In this document: piece after piece, positions 46,357-56,989 of the stretch | Layout of the letters: every line of letters begins with the position of its first letter | How positions within the stretch are numbered: position 1 is the first letter of the stretch | NCBI GenBank assembly: GCA_937973685.1 | Contig: CALJKJ010000029.1 | Span: 1-64,000 of the forward strand | From: an uncultured Flavobacteriales bacterium | Lineage (GTDB): Bacteria; Bacteroidota; Bacteroidia; Flavobacteriales_D; Crocinitomicaceae | Direction of reading: 5' to 3' | Length of the DNA: 64,000 nucleotides | Translations under genes and position numbers: made by a program | Notes under the pieces: generated by a model | The model's input: only the letters and a program-made list of their open reading frames with translations | Databases searched by the model: none | Told to the model about the DNA's origin: nothing

Positions 46357-47556
46357 TTAACTTTCGGCATAAATTGCATCAATTATTTTAGTAGCTAATG
46401 CTGTTTTAGCTTGTAACTCAAAACTACGAATTTTATTGTTTTTATCTATGAAAGTTACTGCATTTGTTGTTGTTCCAAAACCTACACCTTCAGGTCCGAT
46501 CTCATTGAGAACAATTGCATCCAAGTGTTTACTTTCTAATTTTCCTTTGGCGTAATCGAGTCCATTTGTTGTTTCCAAAGCAAAACCAACTACTTTTTGT
46601 GTAGACGTTTTGTGTTGGGCTGCCCAAGCCAGTATATCTGGATTTTTAGTTAACTCAATTGTTAAGGTCTCGTTTGATTTTTTCAATTTATTATCCGCAA
46701 CAGCTATTGGTCTGTAATCGGCAACTGCAGCTGAAAAAACACCAACATGACAAGTTTCCCAATGAATCTGAACTGCAGCTAACATTTCATGAGCAGATTT
46801 AACAGGAACAACTGTAACATGTTCATGAACCAATTGGCAAGCTGTGGGACCAGTAATCAACACAACTTCAGCACCTTTTCGTGCTGCTGCTTCAGCCAAT
46901 GCAAAACCCATTTTACCAGAAGAATGATTACCAATAAAACGAACAGGATCAATCGCTTCGTAAGTTGGTCCAGCAGTTATCAAAATGCGTTGCTTTATCA
47001 ATCGTTCATCGCGTTCAAAAAAATCACCTAAATGAGAAAGCATTGTTTCTGGTTCTGCCATTCGGCCTTCACCCTGCAAACCAGATGCTAAAAACCCTGA
47101 TTCAGCTGGAATAATACGCGTTCCATCTGCTGCAAGTTGAGAAATATTTCGTTTTGTTGTTGGATGAGCGTACATATCTAAATCCATTGCAGGTGCAATG
47201 AAAATAGGACATTTGGCACTTAAAAAAGTAGCTAATAAAAAATTATCGGAAAAGCCGTTAGCCATTTTAGCTAATGAACTAGCTGTTACTGGCGCGAAAA
47301 TCATGCAATCAGCCCACAAGGCCCATTCAACATGATTCGTCCAAGCACCTGTTTTTGGATCATAAAATTCAATTCCAACAGGATTTTCAGAGAGTGTAGC
47401 GACAGTTAGTGGTGTTATAAAATGAGTAGCGGCAGGAGTCATCATACATCTGACCTCTGCCGCTTCGTTTTTTAACAGTCGTATGAAGGATGCTATTTTA
47501 TAAGCCGCTATGCCACCGGTAATACCGACGAGAATGCGTTTCCCTTTTAACGACAT
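46357..47556 (-). CDS. coaBC: Bifunctional phosphopantothenoylcysteine decarboxylase/phosphopantothenate-cysteine ligase
   Basis: 399 residues. The N-terminal CoaC flavoprotein domain (about 1-175) has GITGGIAAYKIASFIRLL, the catalytic His in TNHVEWALW (His75) and the PAMDLDMYAHP block. The C-terminal CoaB ligase domain (about 190-399) has ITAGPTYEAIDPVRFIGNHS, SSGKMGFALAEAA and KKSNETLTIELTKNPDIL. It performs two steps from 4'-phosphopantothenate to 4'-phosphopantetheine in CoA synthesis. At the position of the E. coli catalytic Cys158 this protein has Ser158 (LASGLQGEGRMAEP). Third gene of the bamD-rpoZ-coaBC-DUF4835-recN operon. Confidence 0.94.
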   Translation of the reverse strand: MSLKGKRILVGITGGIAAYKIASFIRLLKNEAAEVRCMMTPAATHFITPLTVATLSENPVGIEFYDPKTGAWTNHVEWALWADCMIFAPVTASSLAKMANGFSDNFLLATFLSAKCPIFIAPAMDLDMYAHPTTKRNISQLAADGTRIIPAESGFLASGLQGEGRMAEPETMLSHLGDFFERDERLIKQRILITAGPTYEAIDPVRFIGNHSSGKMGFALAEAAARKGAEVVLITGPTACQLVHEHVTVVPVKSAHEMLAAVQIHWETCHVGVFSAAVADYRPIAVADNKLKKSNETLTIELTKNPDILAWAAQHKTSTQKVVGFALETTNGLDYAKGKLESKHLDAIVLNEIGPEGVGFGTTTNAVTFIDKNNKIRSFELQAKTALATKIIDAIYAES

Positions 47557-47562
47557 GATTAT

Positions 47563-47880
47563 TTAGTCTTGAATCGGACGAATATAAATTTGACCTTCCA
47601 ATTTTTCCTCGATTGCAACAGCAACTGATTTCGGAAGTTTTTCGTAGTAACGTGAAATTTCAATTTGCTCACGGTTTTCAAAAATCTCTTCCAAATTGTC
47701 TGTAGATGAAGCGAACTCTTGCAATTTAGCAGTTAATTCTTCTTTCATCGTTGAGCTGATTTGATTAGCACGTTTTGCCATCACCACGATTGACTCATAG
47801 ATATTGTTTGTATCTTGTTCTAAATCAATTGTGTTACGTGTGATCGTTGAACGTTCTGCATTCATGTTTTTGAAACTCAT
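47563..47880 (-). CDS. rpoZ: RNA polymerase omega subunit, Bacteroidota type
   Basis: 105 residues. The segment NTIDLEQDTNNIYESIVVMAKRANQI matches the omega/Rpb6 fold in its Bacteroidota form (the YExVVIAAKRARQI-like helix). The rest is acidic and helical. Omega helps assemble and stabilise RNA polymerase. The conserved position between bamD (6 bases) and coaBC (6 bases) supports the call. A second Met five residues in could also serve as the start. Confidence 0.85.
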   Translation of the reverse strand: MSFKNMNAERSTITRNTIDLEQDTNNIYESIVVMAKRANQISSTMKEELTAKLQEFASSTDNLEEIFENREQIEISRYYEKLPKSVAVAIEEKLEGQIYIRPIQD

Positions 47881-47886
47881 TTGTGT

Positions 47887-48684
47887 CTATTTTAATGTTT
47901 TTCCGGAAGTCTTTAACGCTTCTACTTTTGTTTTGTAGCCTTCCAATTCGCGAAGATACGAGGAATTTGGAAATTCAGCAAGAAAATCAAGATAACTTTC
48001 TGTTGTTTTCTCAATTCGTTCTTCCAATTTTGTGTCGATACTATTAACCGTTAAGAAATAATAATTTTTAACTAGTAGGTATGCAACTTCCTCTCGGTAA
48101 GTTGAGATTGGGTAATTATCTAAAAATGATGCCCCCGAAACAGCAGCAGCACGGAAGTTTTCTGTTTTATCATACAAACGCACATTCAATACTTCTTTGG
48201 TTTGTAATTTGAAACGCAATTGATCCATTATCAAATTACAGGTATCCACATGAGATGAATTTGGAAACCGTGTAATAAAACTTTGTAATTCGTTCAAGGC
48301 CATTTCTGTTTCATTTTGATCTAAAGATGCTTCTGGACTATTTTCCACAGCACACAATGCAGCAAGAAATATCGTTTCTTCAACAAAATTTGAATACGGA
48401 AATTTGGTTTGAAACGATGTTAAGTAATAACTTGCCAAATACCAATCACCATAGTTGTAGGCAGCTTTACCTAAACGATAAAAAGAAACTTCTCCTTGCG
48501 GTGATTTTGGAGAACGCTGAAAAACTTGCTCGTAAAGTGTAATTGAACGTTCGTATTTTTTGTCCGCAAACAAACGATTAGCCTCGTTGTATTTCGCTTC
48601 GTAATCATCTGACTTTACAATTTGATTGTAAGAGCTACAAGAAACGAGCGATAATAGTATTAATAAAGTAACTACAAATTTCAT
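47887..48684 (-). CDS. bamD: Outer membrane assembly lipoprotein BamD
   Basis: 265 residues from ATG 48684. The lipoprotein signal is MKFVVTLLILLSLVSCSS (lipobox LVSC). The rest is a series of TPR-like repeats: NEANRLFADKKYERSITLYE, VSFYRLGKAAYNYGDWYLAS and LNELQSFITRFPNSSHVDTC, as in BamD/YfiO. It works with BamA to insert outer-membrane barrels. First gene of the conserved operon with rpoZ and coaBC; its promoter candidate is only 6 bases before the start codon. Confidence 0.9.
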   Translation of the reverse strand: MKFVVTLLILLSLVSCSSYNQIVKSDDYEAKYNEANRLFADKKYERSITLYEQVFQRSPKSPQGEVSFYRLGKAAYNYGDWYLASYYLTSFQTKFPYSNFVEETIFLAALCAVENSPEASLDQNETEMALNELQSFITRFPNSSHVDTCNLIMDQLRFKLQTKEVLNVRLYDKTENFRAAAVSGASFLDNYPISTYREEVAYLLVKNYYFLTVNSIDTKLEERIEKTTESYLDFLAEFPNSSYLRELEGYKTKVEALKTSGKTLK

Positions 48685-48690
48685 AGGAGA

Positions 48691-48698
48691 CAAAAATA
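48691..48698 (-). promoter_or_regulatory. -7 element immediately before bamD
   Basis: Minus-strand TATTTTTG ends 6 bases before the ATG at 48684, so the 5' leader would be only one or two bases. Confidence 0.45.
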
Positions 48699-48729
48699 GG
48701 ATAAAAATCTGCGCGAAGAAATTAAAAAA

Positions 48730-49542
48730 TCACAATATTCTACCTGATTTCATTTCCATTAAACGCATCAAGCGTTCCATCACGCTTATTTCAGTCTCAA
48801 AATAATGCTGCACAACCGAAATTAATTGGTCTTTTGTATAGTCATTTTCTATAATCGGATTAAACCGAAAGTAATGCCAGTTTTTATGCAGTTTGACATC
48901 ATTTTGAAATTGTTCGTGCTGTTGTTCTACAAATAATTGTTCTTCGGTTGGAGTAGTTGATAAACCTGAACCGATACTCAAAAAGATCAATGATTCATCG
49001 TGATACAAACAATTTGCAAGGTTAGCTGCATGGAAAATAGGATTTCTCATTTGTAAGCTTGCATAAGCCAACTGTTTATTACCCCAGTTTGCATTTTGGT
49101 TCAATGTAATATCATTAACACAAGCTTTCAAAACAGTATTCAATGAAGCATTCGTTATTGTAGGACGGGTACTTGAGAAAAAATAGGGCTCATCCATTTG
49201 CTTGTCAAGGCAAACAAACGAAAAATGTTTTTTTAAATCCATCAACAATGTTTCATCCTGAAAATAACTAGCTAAAAGTCCAGCAATCGTTTTGTTTTCA
49301 GTAAAAATCTGATGTTCGAGTGAAGCGACTGTTTTTGTTAAATCAGATTTGTTTTGAGCAATTAATGCCGTTAGTAACGTAGCATTTCCACTGCCAACTG
49401 CAACATCTATCCAATTAAATACTTTGGAGTCGTTTATAAACAATGCGTGCTGTTCAGCAATGTGGTTGAGCCCTAAAACAGGAATTGACAAGGAATGTTC
49501 TCCCCCATCCAATACGAGTACGATGCGATAATTACCTGTCAT
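48730..49542 (-). CDS. Patatin-like protein lacking the catalytic motifs (pseudoenzyme candidate)
   Basis: 270 residues, no signal peptide. The N terminus RIVLVLDGGEHSLSIPVLGL aligns with the patatin oxyanion-hole segment (consensus LSLDGGGxRGxxPxxxL), with Glu for the last Gly. WIDVAVGSGNATLLTALIAQ matches the nucleophile region (consensus DLIAGTSTGGIIALALA), but GxSxG is replaced by GSGNAT, so the Ser is lost or shifted. SLQMRNPIFHAANLANC and LIFLSIGSGLSTT match the NNP and LSLGTG regions. No clear catalytic DGG is found. The identification rests on order and pattern only. It lies between bamD and an M23 peptidase gene. Confidence 0.55.
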   Translation of the reverse strand: MTGNYRIVLVLDGGEHSLSIPVLGLNHIAEQHALFINDSKVFNWIDVAVGSGNATLLTALIAQNKSDLTKTVASLEHQIFTENKTIAGLLASYFQDETLLMDLKKHFSFVCLDKQMDEPYFFSSTRPTITNASLNTVLKACVNDITLNQNANWGNKQLAYASLQMRNPIFHAANLANCLYHDESLIFLSIGSGLSTTPTEEQLFVEQQHEQFQNDVKLHKNWHYFRFNPIIENDYTKDQLISVVQHYFETEISVMERLMRLMEMKSGRIL

Positions 49543-49633
49543 ACTAACAAGTTAGTGAATGCAGTAATTACAAAAGACAACAAATGATAAAAACCGACTA
49601 TCCAGTTAATATTGAGCCTGTTTGAAGAAACGT

Positions 49634-50620
49634 TTACTTAACGCGTAATGATTGTCCGGGTTGAATGACACTTGTTACACGTAAACCATTCAAGCTACAA
49701 ATTTTAGAAACAGTAGTATTGTTTCTTGTTGCAATTTCAGATAAGGTATCACCTGGACGTACTTTGTAATATTTTTTTGTTCGTGCAGGCTCTGCTCTTC
49801 TTACTGGAGGTATTGGTGTAGTTGGATTGGTCACTAACGCATTTGGATCAACAGGTTCGCCTAAAACAGCATCGCTTGGTTTGGCACCAGGGCGAAAAAT
49901 CGCACTGTGAATGAACAAGTTTTCGTCTTTCACTTGATTGAGTGAAAAATCAATCACTTCCTCCGGATTCATTGGTGCATCGTAAAAACGAACTTCAAAG
50001 TGCAAATGCGCACCAAAAGAACGGCCTGTATTCCCCCCTAATCCTATTGGTTCACCTGCTTCAACTAATTGATCAGGCACAACCAAATGCTTGCTCAAAT
50101 GCGCGTAAAATGTTTCTAATCCATTGTAATGACGAACAATAACCAAGTTGCCAAAACCACCATCATTCCATTTTGCATAGCGAATCTTCCCTGCCCAAAC
50201 GGAGCGTACTGTATCACCAACATTCAAATCTAAATCAATTCCGTTGTGGTATCGTCCGCTTCTAAAACCGTAACGTGACGTTACAATTCCAGGGACTGGC
50301 ATCTTGAAATCTTTGTGCTTTTCATCCATTACACACAACCAAAACGTGTCTTTTAGTTTTGACATGTCGTTTCCTCTTTCAGAGGTGAAACATTGGTTAT
50401 TGTCCCATTTTTGGGTGAAACGAAAAGCCGTGTCTTTTTCAAAAATTGAATGCAACCAAGGATTTAAAACACCATTGAATTGTTTGTCTTCCAAATACTT
50501 CCATGTGCGATTTGCATAAATCAACATCGTACCCTTTGACGTTTTTATGGTGTCGATAACGACTTGTCCAAACAACGATGTGAAACTAAAAAGAGCAAAT
50601 ACGATGAGTAATTTTTTCAT
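49634..50620 (-). CDS. M23 metallopeptidase with C-terminal LysM domain
   Basis: 328 residues. Signal peptide MKKLLIVFALFSFTSLFGQ, then an N-terminal region (about 20-110), then the peptidase domain (about 115-215) with the zinc motif SGRYHNGIDLDL (HxxxD) and HLHFEVR (HxH). LysM (YYKVRPGDTLSEIATRNNTT, about 286-328) binds peptidoglycan. The linker contains a Pro/Thr-rich stretch (TNPTTPIPPVRRAEP). It should cut or bind cell-wall peptides in the periplasm. The -7 element upstream at 50651 is a good match. Confidence 0.9.
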   Translation of the reverse strand: MKKLLIVFALFSFTSLFGQVVIDTIKTSKGTMLIYANRTWKYLEDKQFNGVLNPWLHSIFEKDTAFRFTQKWDNNQCFTSERGNDMSKLKDTFWLCVMDEKHKDFKMPVPGIVTSRYGFRSGRYHNGIDLDLNVGDTVRSVWAGKIRYAKWNDGGFGNLVIVRHYNGLETFYAHLSKHLVVPDQLVEAGEPIGLGGNTGRSFGAHLHFEVRFYDAPMNPEEVIDFSLNQVKDENLFIHSAIFRPGAKPSDAVLGEPVDPNALVTNPTTPIPPVRRAEPARTKKYYKVRPGDTLSEIATRNNTTVSKICSLNGLRVTSVIQPGQSLRVK

Positions 50621-50650
50621 GAAATAATATTATCTGAACTATTTTGGGTG

Positions 50651-50658
50651 CAAATATA
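50651..50658 (-). promoter_or_regulatory. -7 element for the M23 peptidase gene
   Basis: Minus-strand TATATTTG, 30 bases before the start. TTTG at 50683-50686 may be the -33 part (24-base spacing). Confidence 0.5.
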
Positions 50659-50713
50659 GCCTAAAAAAGTGCAAGGAAAGGTCAAAAAAAAGTTAATTAC
50701 GATAGTTTATGCG

Positions 50714-51592
50714 TTAATTTGCTAACACTTTTTCAGCCATTCCGTTTACATCCATGATAATCAAATCATAAAACAAATCTTCATTGGGTTTCACCAAATC
50801 AACCATACCTTTTGAACCGTAAGCTTGAGAAGGCGGAACCAAAATCCATAATTTATCAAATAATTTTGTCCCAAGCAATGCTTTTTTCAAACCAGGAATC
50901 AAACTCACATCTTTCATTCCAAATTGGAAAGGAACATTACGCTGGTACGAATTATCGTAACGTGGATTTGATTTCGTTCCTACAAAATAATGTATGGCCA
51001 CTTGCGCATTTTCATCAATCGTATGTGCTTGCATTTCTTTGTTTTCTTCTAATAACCAAACTTTTACGCCGTTAACAGTTTTAGTTGGTTTTACTTTTTT
51101 TCCAACACGCAATAGTACAATGTTTGGCGAATTCGGAGGAATTAAATTTGGAATACCTTTTTCTCCACGTGCTAAATTAGGTGGTAAGTATATTTCAACA
51201 AAATCACCAACATGCAACTCGTTAAAAGCCATGTCCCAACCAATTGTTTGCATGTTGTAGCCAACTAAATATGGAATCATTGCGCGTTTTAACAGATGGT
51301 TTCCATCAACTACATCGCCTGATGGCAATTGCAATTTGAAATTGATTTCTACAACTTCACCCGGTTTAATTGCTGGACCATTTCCTTTCTTAAACCATTG
51401 GATTTTCAAACCACTAGGGAATTGTTTTTTTTCAACGATTGTTTTCAAAGGATCTAATAATCGTTCCGATGAAGTACGATTATCAGCTTTTGCTGTTATT
51501 GTCGTTTCCTGCTTTTCAACAGTTTTCACACCTGAAGTTTCACAAGAAAACAACAGAGCACATGTACTTACAATTATTAGTGATTTTTTCAT
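50714..51592 (-). CDS. Lipoprotein with two FKBP-type peptidyl-prolyl isomerase domains
   Basis: 292 residues. Lipoprotein signal MKKSLIIVSTCALLFSC. Two FKBP-like repeats follow: about 60-165 (IKPGEVVEINFKLQLPSG, FVEIYLPPNLARGEKG) and about 170-285 (NAQVAIHYFVGTKSNPRYDN, LWILVPPSQAYGSKG). The second keeps the VPPSQAYG form, the first the LPPNLARG form. It would catalyse proline isomerisation on folding envelope proteins. Its ATG overlaps the upstream gene's stop as ATGA. Confidence 0.86.
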   Translation of the reverse strand: MKKSLIIVSTCALLFSCETSGVKTVEKQETTITAKADNRTSSERLLDPLKTIVEKKQFPSGLKIQWFKKGNGPAIKPGEVVEINFKLQLPSGDVVDGNHLLKRAMIPYLVGYNMQTIGWDMAFNELHVGDFVEIYLPPNLARGEKGIPNLIPPNSPNIVLLRVGKKVKPTKTVNGVKVWLLEENKEMQAHTIDENAQVAIHYFVGTKSNPRYDNSYQRNVPFQFGMKDVSLIPGLKKALLGTKLFDKLWILVPPSQAYGSKGMVDLVKPNEDLFYDLIIMDVNGMAEKVLAN

Positions 51593-52104
51593 TCTAATCC
51601 AATCAATTCAATATCTACAACTAATGGAGAAAGCGGGGGAATTTCTTTCATATCTCCCACCAATCCATGCGCTAAATGACTTGGGAAAATCAATTTTGCT
51701 TTTTCTCCAACATGCATTTTTTTAATTCCTTCGTGAATTCCAGACTCCATTTCGCTGTTATCTACAACAAAAACATCTAATTCATCTGGAGCCGTTTCGT
51801 AACACACTTTGCCATCAAGCAACGAAATTTTGTAATGAACTTTTGCAGATTGCCCTTTTTGTGGAAGAGGCCCAGTAGCTTGTTTGCCAATTACATAGCG
51901 CAAACCTGTTCCTGTTTTTTCAACTTTCCAAGCTTCGTGTTGTGCTAAAAACAAATCTATGTCTATTTCTTGTTCTTGCATCAACGATTTATTCAAATCT
52001 GTTGATTTTTCTTGATTCCACTCTGGAATTGGTTTTTCTGTTTTTTGAGACGAGCAAGCAATCAAACCACAAAAACACCCACAAATTAGCGCTAAACGTA
52101 TCAT
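51589..52104 (-). CDS. GldI-like FKBP-type peptidyl-prolyl isomerase lipoprotein
   Basis: 171 residues. Lipoprotein signal MIRLALICGCFCGLIAC, then a single FKBP domain: GLRYVIGKQATGPLPQKGQS, SAKVHYKISLLDGKVCY, GIKKMHVGEKAKLIFPSHLA. In gliding Flavobacteria a GldI isomerase sits beside nrnA; the same arrangement (nrnA, this gene, another FKBP gene, each joined by ATGA) is found here. GldI is therefore the likely ortholog, though motility cannot be deduced from this alone. Confidence 0.75.
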   Translation of the reverse strand: MIRLALICGCFCGLIACSSQKTEKPIPEWNQEKSTDLNKSLMQEQEIDIDLFLAQHEAWKVEKTGTGLRYVIGKQATGPLPQKGQSAKVHYKISLLDGKVCYETAPDELDVFVVDNSEMESGIHEGIKKMHVGEKAKLIFPSHLAHGLVGDMKEIPPLSPLVVDIELIGLE

Positions 52105-53105
52105 GCTACTGGAATGTAATTTTTGACATTCGTTACAAATTTTGCAATCGTTTCATCCAATGAGACAAAAGAAATTCCTCCTGAAGCATAGGCATGGCCG
52201 CCTCCTTCAAAGTGATCGTTTGCCAATTGATTGACTACGTATTCTCCTTTTGATCGGAATGATATTTTGACTTTACCATCTTTTTCAGCGAAAAAAACAG
52301 CCATTTTTATTCCTTGAATACCTAGAATCTGATTGACCAAACCTTCTGTATCTCCTTTTTGATAATTAAATCGGTTCAACTCCTCTTCAGACAACGAAGC
52401 ATAAGCTACTGGAATTCCAGGAATCAATACCAACTTTTCAGACATTGCATAACCTTTCAAACGGATTCTATCGATTGTATTTGTGTCAAAAACTGCTTCG
52501 TGGATTTCAAAATGTTTGACTCCTTTTTCGATTAAAAAAGCTGCTATTTCATGTGTTCCACTGGAAACTGAAGGGAAACGAAACGAACCTGTATCGGTCA
52601 TAATTCCTAAATAAAGGCACTGTCCAATAACTGCATCAATTTCGTTTTCTTTTTGAATGGCTTTCAACCATTGGAACAACAATTCACACGTCGAACAAGC
52701 ACTTGTTTCAGACAAGGTGAAGTCACAAAAATCAGCAGGATGTAAATGGTGGTCAATCATCACTTTCACAGCCTTTGATTGAACCAAAACTTCTTGCATG
52801 TCCTTCCCTACTCGACTGGGCTCGTTGTAATCCAAGCAAAAAATCAAATCAGCAGCCAATAACAATTCACTTGCTTTTTCTGCTTGATTTTCAAAATCGA
52901 TTATTACTTCTTGACTTGGCACCCAATGTAAAAATTCAGGAGCAGGATCCGGATGAACAACCGTTACATTTTTCTGCCATTTTCTCAACAAATGATACAA
53001 CGCCATTGAACTACCAATGGAATCACCATCTGGCGATCGATGTGCAGTTATAACAATTGAATGAGCGTTTGTTATCGCTTGAAATATACCTGAAGCAGTA
53101 CTCAT
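52101..53105 (-). CDS. nrnA: Bifunctional oligoribonuclease/PAP phosphatase
   Basis: 334 residues of the DHH/DHHA1 family. NrnA degrades nanoRNAs and converts 3'-phosphoadenosine 5'-phosphate to AMP. DHH motifs are RSPDGDSIGSSMALY, FCLDYNEPSRVG and VMIDHHLHPADF; the DHHA1 domain has HFEGGGHAYASGG near the C terminus. It starts 5 bases after dapA's stop and its stop overlaps the gldI-like start as ATGA, so dapA-nrnA-gldI-FKBP is one transcript. Confidence 0.93.
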   Translation of the reverse strand: MSTASGIFQAITNAHSIVITAHRSPDGDSIGSSMALYHLLRKWQKNVTVVHPDPAPEFLHWVPSQEVIIDFENQAEKASELLLAADLIFCLDYNEPSRVGKDMQEVLVQSKAVKVMIDHHLHPADFCDFTLSETSACSTCELLFQWLKAIQKENEIDAVIGQCLYLGIMTDTGSFRFPSVSSGTHEIAAFLIEKGVKHFEIHEAVFDTNTIDRIRLKGYAMSEKLVLIPGIPVAYASLSEEELNRFNYQKGDTEGLVNQILGIQGIKMAVFFAEKDGKVKISFRSKGEYVVNQLANDHFEGGGHAYASGGISFVSLDETIAKFVTNVKNYIPVA

Positions 53106-53110
53106 GCAGT

Positions 53111-53986
53111 TTATTTTGTTAGTTTTTTTGTTTCTTGTTGAATTGCAGCTCTAAGATTATCAGAAACTTGCACCAACGGCAAGCGCATGTGAGGTGCCAT
53201 CCAACCTAATTCTTCCAACGCGATTTTTACTCCACCAGGATTTCCTTCTGTGAAGAATAATTTGGTGATTGGTAATAAATCGTAATGCAATTTACGTGCT
53301 GTTGCTAAGTCGCCATTCAATGAAGCAGCAACCATTTGACTAAATTGTTTCGGGAAAGAATTTGCAACGACAGAAATTACACCATCTGCTCCCGCAGCAA
53401 TCAATGGCATTGTTAAGGCATCATCACCAGAAAGCACCAAGAAATCAGCTGGTCTGCAACGAATGATTTCCATGATTTGCTCCATGTTTCCAGAAGCTTC
53501 TTTCATTGCAACAATGTTTTTCACTTCCGCTAATTCTAGGGTAGTTTCGGCCAACATATTTGAACCTGTTCTTCCAGGAACATTGTACATGATAATTGGT
53601 AAATCTGTTGCTTGTGCAATTGCTTTATAATGCGCTACAAAACCACGTTGAATGGGTTTGTTGTAATAAGGAGCAACTGATAAAATACCATCGACACCTG
53701 CTGGAATTTTGGAAAATGCTTCCGCAACAGCCATTGTATTGTTTCCTCCTACACCATAAACGATGGGTAATTGCCCATTATTTTCTTCTTGAACTGTTTC
53801 CAGTACTTTTAATTTTTCATCGCTTGTCAATGTTGGCGATTCTCCTGTTGTACCTTGAACGACTAGAAAATTTGTTCCGCCCGCAATTTGTTCACGAACT
53901 AATTGACGTAATGCAGGAAAGTCAATTGACATGTCTGCTGAAAAAGGCGTAACTAATGCAACGCCAGCACCTTTGAATTGATTCAT
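53111..53986 (-). CDS. dapA: 4-hydroxy-tetrahydrodipicolinate synthase
   Basis: 291 residues. It condenses pyruvate and aspartate semialdehyde in lysine and diaminopimelate synthesis. Motifs: GVALVTPFSADMSIDFPALR at the start, VQGTTGESPTLT, the catalytic Tyr in IIMYNVPGRTGSN (Y134) and the Schiff-base Lys in IVAMKEASGN (K162). First gene of the dapA-nrnA-gldI-FKBP run; a -7 element lies 34 bases upstream. Confidence 0.96.
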   Translation of the reverse strand: MNQFKGAGVALVTPFSADMSIDFPALRQLVREQIAGGTNFLVVQGTTGESPTLTSDEKLKVLETVQEENNGQLPIVYGVGGNNTMAVAEAFSKIPAGVDGILSVAPYYNKPIQRGFVAHYKAIAQATDLPIIMYNVPGRTGSNMLAETTLELAEVKNIVAMKEASGNMEQIMEIIRCRPADFLVLSGDDALTMPLIAAGADGVISVVANSFPKQFSQMVAASLNGDLATARKLHYDLLPITKLFFTEGNPGGVKIALEELGWMAPHMRLPLVQVSDNLRAAIQQETKKLTK

Positions 53987-54020
53987 TGTGTTTTCTTTTT
54001 TATGGTGTAAAAATCCACAA

Positions 54021-54028
54021 CAAATTTA
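54021..54028 (-). promoter_or_regulatory. -7 element for dapA
   Basis: Minus-strand TAAATTTG, 34 bases before the dapA start. Confidence 0.5.
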
Positions 54029-54046
54029 CGAAAATAATTGCGGGAA

Positions 54047-56113
<2,067 letters not shown>

Positions 56114-56971
56114 TTAAACCGTTTTATTAACAGCTTTTAGCATACGTGATTTGCCTTGTAAATCGTTTCTAATTTCGATATCAGTAAAGCCAAAATCACT
56201 TAAAAGCGCTTTCATTTCTACTGCATAATCTTCGTGAATCTCGAGGTAAATACAGCCATTTTGAACAAGTTGTTTTTTTGCATTTTCAGCCAATAGGCGA
56301 TAAAACAGCAACGGATCTTCGTCAGGAACAAACAACGCCAAATGAGGTTCAAATTCAAGTACGTTTTTTGCCATGAATTGCTTGTCAGCGATTGGAATGT
56401 ATGGCGGATTTGAGACAATGATGGTGCACGATTGTTGAAAAGTTGGCTGCTGCAAATCATCCTTGATCCATGAAACAACTACATTGTTGGCTGAGGCATT
56501 TTGTTGCGCTATGGCTAAAGCAGCAGCAGAAACATCGATTCCTGTAATCGTCCAATTTGGATGACGTGCTTTTACTGCCAAGGCGATGCATCCAGAACCA
56601 GTACACCAATCAACCAATTGGATAGCAGTTTCATTTTTAAAATCAGTAGTTATCCAATCAACTAATTCTTCCGTCTCTGGACGAGGAATCAAAACGTCAG
56701 CATTTACTTGAATTTTCAAGCCATCAAAATAAGTGAAGCCAATGATGTATTGGTAGGGTTCTCCAGCTAATAAGCGGGTTTTGATTGCCTGTAATTGTGC
56801 TAGAGCTTCTTCTGATAATTGGAGATTGTTTTCGCTGATTAGTTGTGTTTTGGAAAGATTAAAACAATCCTCTAATGCAAAAAGAAAAGTATTTTTGGCT
56901 TCTCTTTCATCGAAAACTGGACTTAAATCAGTCTGCCAAGTCGCTAAGAGTTTCGAAAAAAAAGCATTCAT
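56114..56971 (-). CDS. prmC: Peptide chain release factor N5-glutamine methyltransferase
   Basis: 285 residues. It methylates the GGQ glutamine of release factors. SAM motifs: VDWCTGSGCIALAVKARHP (motif I) and the N6/N5 methyltransferase motif IIVSNPPYIP (NPPY). PRPETEELVDW and GEPYQYIIGFTYFDGLKI are the family's substrate-binding segments. Last gene of the DUF4290-murA-tlpA-prmC run, 18 bases after the thioredoxin-like gene. Confidence 0.93.
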   Translation of the reverse strand: MNAFFSKLLATWQTDLSPVFDEREAKNTFLFALEDCFNLSKTQLISENNLQLSEEALAQLQAIKTRLLAGEPYQYIIGFTYFDGLKIQVNADVLIPRPETEELVDWITTDFKNETAIQLVDWCTGSGCIALAVKARHPNWTITGIDVSAAALAIAQQNASANNVVVSWIKDDLQQPTFQQSCTIIVSNPPYIPIADKQFMAKNVLEFEPHLALFVPDEDPLLFYRLLAENAKKQLVQNGCIYLEIHEDYAVEMKALLSDFGFTDIEIRNDLQGKSRMLKAVNKTV

Positions 56972-56989
56972 TCAGGCGCTGAAACGAAA

